A stretch of 64,000 bases of DNA. It comes from Nymphaea colorata (Eukaryota > Streptophyta > Magnoliopsida > Nymphaeales > Nymphaeaceae). The stretch covers positions 24,472,412-24,536,411 of the forward strand of contig NC_045139.1 in assembly GCF_008831285.2 (NCBI RefSeq), read 5' to 3'. The position numbers and the translations under genes are program-made. Positions 28,175-40,100 of the stretch are shown piece after piece; position 1 is the first letter of the stretch, and each line of letters opens with the position of its first letter. The notes under the pieces are model-generated. The model was not told the DNA's origin. It did not search any database and saw only the letters and a list, made by a program, of their open reading frames with translations.

Positions 28175-31100
28175 TAGAAACATGCAACACACGAAAGAAG
28201 AAGAAGAGAGGAACACACGATATACGTGGAAAAACCTAGGTGCACACCGCAACCCTAGGAGAGAGAAAATTATATTCACTTAATCACACAATTACACTTA
28301 AGTGAAGATTATATAGGAGGGAGAGAAGAATGCCGCCTAGGGTACCGAGCCGGCCTCGGTACCCGTGCCCCATGGGACCGGGTCCAGAAATGGACCCGGT
28401 TCCCCATTACATCTATTTTAACACTCCCCCTCAAGCTTGGCATACATGTCAAACATGCCAAGCTTGCTAACATTTTTCTCAAATTGAGATGTACATAAAG
28501 ACTTAGTTAAAACATCAGCAACTTGATCTTCAGACTTCATGTAGGGCAGGATCAACTCCTTAGAATCTATGCGTTCCCGTATGAAATGGCGATCGATCTC
28601 CACATGTTTGGTTCTGTCGTGCAAGACTAGATTGTTTGCCAAGTTAATAGCCGACTTGTTGTCACAATACATCCTCATCTTCTCTTCCATTTTCACCCCA
28701 ATATCTGCTAACAGAATTTTGAGCCATAACATTTCTGTAACCCCCATGGCAACCGCCCTGTATTCAGCCTCAGCACTGGACCTGGAACAAACTTCTTGTC
28801 TTTTACTTCTCCATACCACCAGGTTACCTCCAAGAAAGATGCAGTATCCTGTGGTAGACCTTCTAGTATCTGTGCAACCTGCCCAGTCGGCGTCAGAGTA
28901 TCCTTCAATACTGAGTTGACTTTGTCGAGTATAGAGCAGTCCTTTCCCTGGGTCATTCTTTAAGTATCCCAATACTCTTTCAGCACTTTTCCAATGACAA
29001 TCAGTAGGGGCATGCATAAACTGACTTAGCACACCCACAGCATACGTAATATCCGGGCGAGTAAGGGTGAGATAAATGAGTTTACCAACCAGCCGCTGAT
29101 ACCTCCCTTTTCCTTCCTCATCCAAGATCGTCCCAGTTTTGATACTTATCCTTGTGCCAGACTCCATTGGAGTAAGAAAGGGCCTGCATCCCAGTTTACC
29201 TGTCTCTTTTAGAAGGTCCAAAGTGTATTTCCTTTGGCTCATAACAAGACCAGTCTCAGATCTAGCAATCTCAATTCCCAAAAAATACCTCAGTTTACCC
29301 AAATCTTTGAGGTCAAATTCAGCAGCTAACGTTTCTTTCATCTTCCTTTTTTCTTCTTCGTCATCACCTGTGACAATCATATCATCAACATATACTAGTA
29401 GGAGGCTCACCAGACCATTTCTCTGCTTGATGAAGAGGGTGTGATCACCATTTCCCTGTTTATATCCATTAGTCTTCATCACAACCCTTAGACTTTCAAA
29501 CCACGCTCTAGGGGACTGCTTGAGGCCATACAATGCTTTCTTGAGATAACAACACTTTCCTTTCTGCGCATATCCAGGCGGCATGCTCATATAGACTTCT
29601 TCCTCAAGGTGACCATTCAAGAAGGCGTTCTTGACATCAAGTTGGTCCATGCTCCACTTCTTTTGTACTGCCAGAGCTAAGATGACCCTTACTGTCTTCA
29701 GTTTAGCAACGGGAGCGAACGTCTCAAGATAGTCAATCCCATATTTCTGGCTAAACCCCTTTGCAACAAGACGAGCTTTATAGCGTTCTACAGTGCCATC
29801 AGGTTTGTACTTCACAGTAAACACCCACTTGGAACCAACTAAGTGAGTTCCATTAGGAATATCAACAACCTCCCACGTATTGTTCCTTGCCAGGGCGTCC
29901 ATCTCCTCTGTCATGGCCTGTAGCCATTTGGGATCCTCCCTGGCATCCTCCACTGACCTGGGAATAACAGCCATAGATAGAGAGGTAATAAAGCACTTGT
30001 AGTCTTTACTGAGTTTAGCATACGAGACAAATCTATGAATAGGGTGAGAAGTACATGACCTGGTGCCTTTGCGTAGGGCTATGGGAAGATCTTCATTCAT
30101 TGGACTTGGATCATCCGGGGAGCTCACAAGATCGGGATTGGTAACATCAACAACCTCCATCACATCATTCTTCTTCCTGGTGTATACCTGACCAAACAAA
30201 TGATCACGGGACTGTTCTTCCATAGGGCCCCCTTCCATCTGACTGTCTCTGTCCTCACTGACTGTGTCAACCACACTCACACTCGGAGAACTAGCCGTGT
30301 AATCCAAGAAATCTGTGAACTGAATCAACTGATGCGAAGAATACTCGTCCACTCTCTCACCTAAACACTCCCCCTGAAGAGGATTCGCAGGAAAGTATGC
30401 CTCGTGTTCATGAAAGGTAACATCCCTGGAGACATAGACTCTGAAAGTGCTAGGGTCAACACACTTGTATCCCTTCTGAGTGGAGGAATACCCCAAAAAG
30501 ACCGCTTTGATGGACCGATGATCAAGTTTCTTGAGAGTGGGACTATGATCATGGACAAAGCAAACACACCCAAACACCCGAGGGGTCAAAGGCCAGGGAC
30601 TCTGATTAGGCCACAAAACAGAATAAGGGGAATGACCATTCAACACACGAGTAGGCATACGGTTAATGAGATGAGCACTAGTGAGAAGTGCATCACCCCA
30701 GTACCGCTTAGGGACATGACGTTGAAACATAATGGCCCGGATGACATTTAACAAATGACGGTTCTTCCTTTCAGCCACGCCATTCTGAGGGGGTGTGTGG
30801 CTACAGGATGTTTCATGTATAATACCCTTGCTTCGCAAGAAGTCATCAAGGGATAGGGAGACATACTCTCGAGCATTATCAGTACGAAGGGTCTGAACAG
30901 GGGTTTGGAATTGAGTTTCAACAAATGCAACGAAGTTTTTGACAATGCCGGGAACCTCACTACGTTCTTTCAACAAGTACACGAACATACAACGAGAGTA
31001 GTCATCGATAAGAGTCATGAAATAATGAAAACCACGACCGGTGGGCACTCCCGAAGGACCCCAAACATTAGAGTGAACCAAAGCAAAAGGACGGCTGGTT

Positions 31101-34100
31101 TTATTGAACGAAATAGGGTACGAGGCCCTAACATGTTTAGACAACTAACACACTTCACAGGCGAAGGTGTCCAAAGAAACAGACCGAAACATCTTAGGAA
31201 ACAATTGTTTAATCAACTGAAAAGGAAGATGACCAAGTCTCTCGTGCCAGCGCATAATAGCGGATCTGTCCTCCACGTCAGATAACTGTCCACTGGTGGC
31301 TGAAATCAAAGCAGAGGCAACCTGTACTGGCATTCTGTAGAGACCATCAATAGCCGAACCAATCCCAATCTTCTGCCCCGTCCCCAAGTCCTGCAGTAAA
31401 CAACGATCAGCAGAGAATATTAGATTACAGTTTAGCTCTTTGGTAATACTGCTGACAGATAACAAATTCACGGGAATATTAGGAACATGTAGGGCATTAT
31501 GAAGACAATATTTGTTCAGTAATGAGAAACTCCCTTTTCCAGCCACAGAAATAGAAGAACCATCAGCCATAGAAACACGCTGCTGCCCAGAAGTCAACTT
31601 GTATTCTTGAAACATCTTAGGGTCCCCGGTCATATGATGAGTAGCCCCACTGTCAACAATCCAATCACCGGGAGAGGAATTACCTTGATCACTTGTAGCA
31701 ACAAGAGCCTGAGCTAATTTAGCTCCATCAGACGTAGATGTGTCAAAGGCGACTGATGTAAGCTTGTAGTTCCTTGATTTGATCAGGGGAAAGCCTCGAT
31801 TTTTCACCACTTGAAGAACCACTCTGAGTTGAGTCCTGCACAAGAGGACCTCGCCGACTAGACGGAGGGCGACCACGAACAAGTCTCTTCTCAGGGTGAA
31901 GATCCCAACAGAAGTCAACAGAATGTCCTGATTTGTGACAATGTGTACATCGCCTAACAGGGCGTGGTCCAGACACAGAAGAACGGCTAACAAAGGCCGA
32001 GGGACCAGTCCCGTGACTGGGGTCAATTTGCATCACTTGACGCCTTTGTTCCTCGGATTCCACTCTGGCATAAACATCTTCTATTCCAGGAATCTCATCA
32101 CAGTTGAGAATTTGACTCCGAATGGATTCAAACTCATCACGCAAGCCTCCAAGGAAGAGGAACGTCCGGTCCATCCATTCCTTTTCCCAGTACCGAGCAT
32201 GATCAGAACCACAGTCCCAGTTATCATTCACATGATAATCAAGTTCCTCCCACTTAGTTTTCAGGGCTGCATAGAAGGAGGCATCAGACAGGTCACCCTG
32301 TTTCAGAGAATAAATACTGCGTTTAATCTGATACGTACGCAGAACCCTTTTCTTGCGACCATACATCCTTGCAAGCACAGTCCACATATCAAACGAAGTC
32401 GGCTTCCGCAGAATAAGAGGCTGAATATCAGCGGACACAGAGCTGATGATCCATACCTTAACCTGACTGTCTTCCAACACCCACGTCGCCCATTGAGGAT
32501 CAGTTTTGTTGGGCGCCGGTTTGTCGCCTGTGATATAGGAAAGACGACCACGGCTCGTTATCCCAATCTCGAGAGCAGCAGACCAAGAGAGATAATTGTC
32601 TTTAGTCAGACGAATGGGTGTGACCTGAACCGGCAAGATCTCGCTCTTGGGAGCGCTGCCCGCGTCAAAGGCCATATCACTTTTAGGTGCAAGCTCTTCC
32701 GCCATCACAAGCAGTCAAGTCAGACACAACCCCAGGCAGCAACAAGACAGCACGGCGGCGGCTGAAACACCAGCACCACACGGAACCTTAGGTGTCGGCG
32801 ACGGCGCTGGATCGCCCGACGGCGGCGACGCAGAGGCGTGACGGCGCTGGACACCCACGGCAGCGGAAAGATGGGATGGCGCTGGATCGACCGACGGCGG
32901 AAGAGGAGACACCCACGGCAGCGGAAGTCACAAGCGGCAACAGGCGGCGGCGCTGGAAACCCTAACGGCGCAGGCGGCTGCGGTGCAAGGGCGACTACGA
33001 AAATACGAGACGAAGCCGAACGATCTCACGGCTCTGATACCATGTAGAAACATGCAACACACGAAAGAATAAGAAGAGAGGAACACACGATATACGTGGA
33101 AAAACCTCAGAAAGAGGAAAAAACCACGGGAAGCTCTGACCTAGGTGCACACCGCAACCCTAGGAGAGAGAAAATTATATTCACTTAATCACACAATTAC
33201 ACTTAAGTGAAGATTATATAGGAGGGAGAGAAGAATGCCGCCTAGGGTACCGAGCCGGCCTCGGTACCCGTGCCCCATGGGACCGGGTCCAGAAATGGAC
33301 CCGGTTCCCCATTACATCTATTTTAACATATAGGAACACGAACACAGAGAAAGAGAAAACGAGGAACACGATGTAACGTGGAAAAACCCTCAACAAGAGG
33401 AAAAAAACCACGGATGAGGAGGAGCTGGTGCCCACTAGCCGCTAGACTCTCTCTCTCTTAAGATTTCATTAACCTTAAAGATTAGGGTTACAAAGATATA
33501 AGTATGCCCTAATTAGGACACACTGGATCGGGTCCAGACCTGGACCCGTACACCAATATCTGTCAACACTGCCCCTCAAGTTGAGCATACATATCAAACA
33601 TGCCCAACTTGGATACATTTCTCTCGAACGAAGTCGAAGATAGAGCCTTCGTCAGAACATCAGCGGTTTGGTCTTCTGACTTCATGTAAGGAAGGATTAA
33701 CTCTTTAGCATCAATTCTTTCACGAATAAAGTGACGATCAATCTCAACATGCTTGGTTCTGTCGTGTAGAACAGGATTGTTGGCTAGATTGATTGCAGAC
33801 TTGTTATCACAGTATATCTTCATAGGTCCTTCAATCTCTATTCCAATATCAGTCAGCAATATTTTCAACCATATTAACTCTGGCACTCCCATAGCAACGG
33901 CTCTATATTCTGCATCTGCACTAGATCGAGAACATACATCCTGTCTCTTGCTCCTCCATACTACAAGGTTTCCTCCCAGGTAGATACAGTACCTTGTAGT
34001 AGACCGTCTGGTATCAGCACAACCTGCCCAGTCTGCATCAGAATACCCTTCGACCTCTACAGTCTCTTGTTTTACATACAAGAGTCCCTTGCCAGGATTT

Positions 34101-37100
34101 CTCTTCAAGTAACATGATACTCTGTCCACAGCCTTCATATGTGCATCAGTAGGAGCATGCACGAATTGACTCAATACATTCACCGCGAAAGTAATATCAA
34201 GTCTCGTGAGGGTAAGGTAAATCAACTTCCCAACCAGACGTTGATATCTTCCCTTAGCTTCTTCACAGAGCAGCTCTCCATCTCTAAGACTCAACTTGTG
34301 CCCGGTGTCAAGTGGGGTAGAAGCAGGTCTACGCCCCAACTTACCAGTCTCTTCCAACAGATCTAATGTGTATTTTCTTTGGTTTAGCACAAGACCAGTA
34401 CTCGATCTAGCAATCTCAATACCAAGAAAATACCTCAGCTTGCCAAGATCCTTGATGATCTCCTCCTCATCATTACCTGTGACAATCATGTCATCCACAT
34501 AGACAAGTAAAAGAATGACTCTGCCCTCCTTTTTCTTCACGAATAAAGTGTGGTCTCCATTCCCTTATTTGTACCCATGATGTTGCATTACTCGTCTCAG
34601 TCGTTCGAACCATGCTCTGGGCGACTGCTTGAGGCCATATAAGGCCCTTTTTCAGCTTATAACATTTCTCTGGTTCTTCATATCCTAGAGGCATATGCAT
34701 ATATACTTCTTCTTCGAGGCCACCAAGACATTCTTAACATCTAGTTGGTACATCTTCCACTCCTTCATCACAGCTAGGGATATAATAACTCTGACTGTCT
34801 TCATTTTCGCAACAGGAGCAAAGGTCTCCAAGTAATCAATCTCATATTTTTGGCTAAACCCCTTGGCCACAAGACGAGCTTTATATCTTTCAACACTTCC
34901 ATCTGGTTTGTACTTGATGGTATACACCCATTTGGATCCAACCAAGTGAGCCACCTCAGGAATCTTCACAACCTCCCATGTCATGTTTCTTCTCAAGGCT
35001 TCCATTTCTTCTTTCATAGCATGAGCCTACTTGGAATCACTTTGAGCTTCAGCAACGGTCCTGGGAATCATAGCCAAAGAAAGAGAAGAAACAAAACACT
35101 TGTAATCCTTGCCAAGTCTGGAATAAGATACAAAATTACCAATAGGGTGTTGAGTACATGACCTGACACTCTTTCTCAGGGCAATGGGAAGATCTTCATT
35201 TTCCTTTTCAACCTCATCTTGATTCTTCAAGGTAGGACTTGGTTCATCCAGGGAAGGAGTGGCATTGGGATTGGAAGTAGATGTCGCACCACAAGTCACC
35301 TCCTCTGTCCGAGCACCTCATCTAGAATAGACCTCTCCAAACAAACGATGGCCTTCCTTCTCAGTGTCACACCCTTCCTCCTTCTCAGGCACATCAACAA
35401 CAGTGAGAGATTCTGCTTTCCTGTAGTCCAAGAAATCTGTAAATTGAAGCTCCTGACTCTGAGAATACTCTTCCCTAACCACAGACTTTTCCCCCTGAAC
35501 AGGATTCTCACCAAAGTAAGATGAATGTTCCAAGAAGGTAACATCCCTCGTAACATAGACTCGGCCAGTGGTGGGGTCAATACATCTGTATCCTTTCTGA
35601 GTAGGGGAATACCCAACAAACACACCTTTGATAGACCTGGGATCAAGTTTCTTAATATTGGGACTGTGATTATGTATAAAACACACACAGCCGAAAACAC
35701 GAGGGGGGAGTAGAAATGGTTGATGACTGCCGGGAAGTAACGAATGGGGAGTCTGACCATTCAGAACACGACTAGGCATGCGATTGATGAGATACGCACT
35801 AGTAAGAACTGCATCACCCCAATAGTGTTTAGGAAGATGTCTCTGAAACAGAAGGGCCCTGGTGACATTAAGAAGCTGGTGATTTTTCCTTTCAGCCACC
35901 CCATTTTGTTGGGGGGGGGGTTATAACTACAGGACGTTTTATGAACAATCCCCCTTTTTCGAAGAAAATCCTCAACAGACTGACACATATACTCACCGGC
36001 ATTATCGGACCGAAAGGTTTTAATAGTCCCACCATATTGAGTATACACAAGAAGAATGAAGGTCTCTATGATATGAGGAACCTCACTGCGATCTTTTAAC
36101 AAGTACACAAAAGTAGCCCGAGAGAAGTCATCAATAAAAGTGATAAAGTATTGAAAACCTTGACGGGTATGAATTCCCGAAGGCCCCCACACATCCGAGT
36201 GAACCAAGTAAAAAGCTTCATTAACACAACTAGTAGAAATAGGGTACGAAGCCCTCACATGTTTGGCAAACTGACACACATCACAGGAAATCAAAGACAA
36301 ATTCAAAGAAGAACACAAATCGGGGAACAACTGTTTCAAAATCCCAAAAGGTAAATGCCCAAAACGTTCATGCCAGTACAAGAAGGACTGAAGACACTCT
36401 TCTCTTCGTTTCTCTGTCTTGCTTATCGTTGTCACAAGAGCTGTAGCCACATGTATGGGAAGACGATATAGGCCATCACACGCCAAACCAATCTCAATCC
36501 TCTTCCCTATCACCAAGTCCTGCAAAACACAACGGTTGGCAGAAAAAATGAGTTCACAGTTCAACTCTTTAATAAGTTTACTAACTGACAAGAGATTTAA
36601 GGGAAACTGGGGAACATGTAATGCTCCCCGCACATGAAATTTGTCCAACAAGGACAGAGTCCCTTCGCCTGCCACAACAGTAGAGGAACCATCTGCGAGA
36701 GAAACTCGTTCCCTTGCCGAAGATAACTTATATTCATGAAATAATTTTGGGTTACCTGTCATGTAGTGAGTGGCACCACTATCCACAATCCATTTCCCCA
36801 CAGAAAAGTTACCTGTATCGCCAATAACTGCAAGAGCATGATTAGACTTTGTCTAATCTGGGGTCTCGGTCTGGTTGACATCAATCCGACCCAAGTAGGC
36901 CCTCAGTTCACGAATCTGGTTAGCAGAAATGGGGACTTTTTCTCCACTGGATTTGGGCACCTCAGACATAGGCATCTTCCCAATAGAAGACCTCCCTTTG
37001 TTTCCCTTCTTCTCTGGATGAAGATCCCAACAATAATCCACGGTATGACCAGTCTTCTTGCAGTGAGTGCATCTGCAAAGAGATCTAGTCGGGCCTCCAG

Positions 37101-40100
37101 GACCACGACTCACAAGAGCGGATCTCTCATGATAGGGCACGAGATCCCTCTTGCCCTCATTTGTAACCAGCCTTCTATGTTCTTCCACTTCAACACAGGA
37201 GTACACATCTTCAATACTGGGCACCTCTCCTGAATTCAGAATCTGGCTTCTAACACCTTCAAACTCATCATTTAAACCAGTTAAAAAGAGGAACACCCTG
37301 TTTTCCCATACCTGAGCTACATAAAGTGTCTGATCTTGGGGACAATGCCAGGGAATATCAGAATGATAGTCAAGCTCTTCCCACTTGGCTTTCAAAGCCC
37401 AGTAGTAATCTGCAACAGAAGAGTTCCCTTGCCGAAGGCCATAGACAGTCTTCACTATTTGGTAAGTACGAATTGTCGTTTTCTTTTGGCCATACATTTG
37501 CTCTAAGACTACCCACATGTCAAAGGATAAGGGGCTGAATATCAGCGGAGACGGAGTTGACAATCCAAGTTTTCACTTGATTATCCTCAAGAAACCAAGT
37601 GTCCCATACACCACTTGTCTTTGCCGGTTCAGGGTTCCTTCCGTCGATATAAGCAATCCGACCGCGGGCAGCAATCCCCATAGTCATAGCAGCCGACCAC
37701 GGGAAATAGTTCTCTTCTGTAAGGCGAAGAGTAATGACCTGAGCGGGAACATTCTCAGTTTTAAAAACCCCGATTTCAGATGGATTGGTGTTAACAGTAG
37801 ACGAAGAAGAGGCTGCCATAGTCTCAGGCCAATCTAGCAAAGGGCACGGGCGGCGGTAAAACACGGGAGATACCGGCGACAACAGGAGGCACCAGCGGAA
37901 GCAGGGAGCAAGGGCGACGTCAGCAGCGGGAGCAAGTCGCGGCAGCAAGGGCGACGTCAGGGAGAAGGTCGACGGCGGCGGAGCAGGGGCGACATCAGGG
38001 AGCAAGGTCGAGGGTGCAGGGCGACGCAGCCGGTTGGAAACGGTGGCGAAAGTTATTTGGCGACGAAAGAAGGTCGATGGCGGCGGCGGTAATGACAACG
38101 GCAGCGGCAGTAGCAACGGCGGGTGGAGAAAACACCACTATCACCAAAGAAGTCCCCACCTCGCCGGCTCTGATACCATGTAGGAACACGAACACAGAGA
38201 AAGAGAAAACGAGGAACACGATGTAACGTGGAAAAACCCTCAACAAGAGGAAAAAAACCACGGATGAGGAGGAGCTGGTGCCCACTAGCCGCCAGACTCT
38301 CTCTCTCTTAAGATTTCATTAACCTTAAAGATTAGGGTTACAAAGATATAAGTATGCCCTAATTAGGACACACCGGATCGGGTCCAGACCTGGACCAGTA
38401 CACCAATATCTGTCAACAATATATATATTATTTACTTTACAGTGTCTTTTTTTATTCATGCATGCAATGCAAGACAGGACAAAAGCTTATTTCTATATCT
38501 GATACGTAAAAATAAATATCGAGACATCCATGTTTGCAAACATAGTATCTTAGTGCAGAATTCATGCATTTCCAAAGAAACATAAAAGCACAAGAAAAGA
38601 CCCTTTCTGACTTTGTGCAAATGGTCAGTTCATCAAAGGGAAAGAAGGAAAAACTGCACGTTTAATCAGTCAAAATATGTTCAGCTACAAACTCGGGAAT
38701 ACAGAAACACAGAAAGGTACTAACCAATAAACATACTAGTGATATACAATCTACTTGTGTGTAACATACAATTTCCAACAAGCGTACCAGAACTGTTAAG
38801 CATGAATTATTAGTGAAATTTAAGGCAATGGAGACACAGTTATGAAGTAAAATTCCATGAGGATGCCTAAGGTTTAGACAGTCATAGGAAAACATGGTTC
38901 ACTGAGCAGAAGTTTCTTCAGCTAAATACTGTTTTTTATTAAAAAAACAAACATGGAAGAGGATCATGACAAACCACAACAGACCTTTCCAACTTTTATA
39001 TCAACAGGAAGCTTTGCAAGATGCTGTCCAAGAGGTGTCAACTTTTCATTTCCTTCAAGGGCTCCAACCTACATATGTTGGCATTTCAGGGCATGAAATT
39101 ATAGAGTAAAACTGTAAAAGTGGTAGACCAACATGTCCGCAAGCATATAACAGAAGTTTTCATGAGTGACATTAATACAAGAAGAATTAAGATTAAAAGA
39201 TCTTAATTCAACTGCATTCACAACTAAACTAAAACTAAACAAACAATCAAAGAAACAAGAAGAACAGAAGAAAACTAACAAAACAACTTGCTTTTCATTT
39301 CTTTCAACTTTCAGACCGACTACAAAATGATCCAACGTCCCTTTATATAGAAAAAAGGATGGACTGTGGATCTGGATCCATTTGCAAATACTAAAAATTC
39401 TAACTGGATCCAATTACAAAATTTGGTTATGATCATCTTGCATCAAACTCCCCTAGTTGGAGAAGAGTCGTCCTCGACGAGTTTAAATCTTTCATTCTAC
39501 CAAAATGGTTCTTCACCTTAGAGAGTTTGGACAAGGTTTGGCTCTGCTGAACAAAAGGTCCCACCGCTCGCCTACGTATGCTAAAGTGGTGGTCAGCTCA
39601 CTATCTTCTGATGATGATTAAGGTGGTGGCTTTAGAGAAGGAACGCGAGCTTGGATATGATCTATGGTCATCCCCAAATCAGATCTAGTCTTAAATGATG
39701 GAATGAACTGGTTTGGATCCAGATTCGAACCCTTATACCCATGAATCAGGTGATATGGACCCAAATTGGGCCCAAAATCCAGTTCGGCTTGAACTGGTCC
39801 CCAAAGGGACCGGCGCAAACCCTCGAGTGCCTCGAGCGGTAGCTCGAAGCGCCGCACGAGTTTCCCCCTTCCCGCCTCAAACAGAGGCGGAAGGGGCAAA
39901 CCAGAGGGCGGAAGTGCGGCGCCCACTGCCGCCGCCCCATCTTGTCTGAGTGGGAGAAGAGGCGGAAAGCGGCTAGCAGTCGCCTCCGGTCCGTCGGCGG
40001 GCGGCGCCCATTCGAGAGGCGACACATTCAAACCTTGCCCACAGGGTATTCCGCGAGCGCAGGCGACGTCCGCCGCACCTCTCCTTGCACCACGGGAGTA

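Larger units (their letters stand above)
28173..33328 (-). mobile_element. Ty1/copia element A, nearly complete
   Basis: LTRs at 28173-28423 and 33043-33328, and a perfect 5-bp duplication TATAG (28168-28172 and 33329-33333). The primer site TGGTATCAGAGCC is just inside the 5' LTR, and the polypurine tract CTTGAGGGGGAG just before the 3' LTR. The internal order gag, protease, integrase, RT, RNase H is that of copia. The right-hand target duplication contains the first bases of copia element B, so A inserted into the very end of B. Confidence 0.95.
33329..38418 (-). mobile_element. Ty1/copia element B, decayed
   Basis: LTRs of 240 bp at 33329-33568 and 38179-38418, primer site TGGTATCAGAGCC at 38162-38178, polypurine tract GAGGGGCAG at 33569. 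ATATA flanks both outer ends once copia A is removed (28163-28167 and 38419-38423). Gag and pol are broken at several places. Its left terminus reads TATAGG where the right LTR has TGTAGG, and the first five bases are duplicated around copia A. Hence B is the older of the two. Confidence 0.93.
26119..38984 (-). other. Helicase intron 10 (12.9 kb)
   Basis: It contains a hAT-type MITE (26868-27086), microsatellites and two nested copia elements (28168-38418). 27095-28130 shows no recognisable gene. Without the copia pair it would be about 2.6 kb. Confidence 0.85.

Noticed and set aside
31935-32765. 276-codon open frame on the plus strand
   Set aside because: It is the antisense of copia A gag and has no independent motifs.
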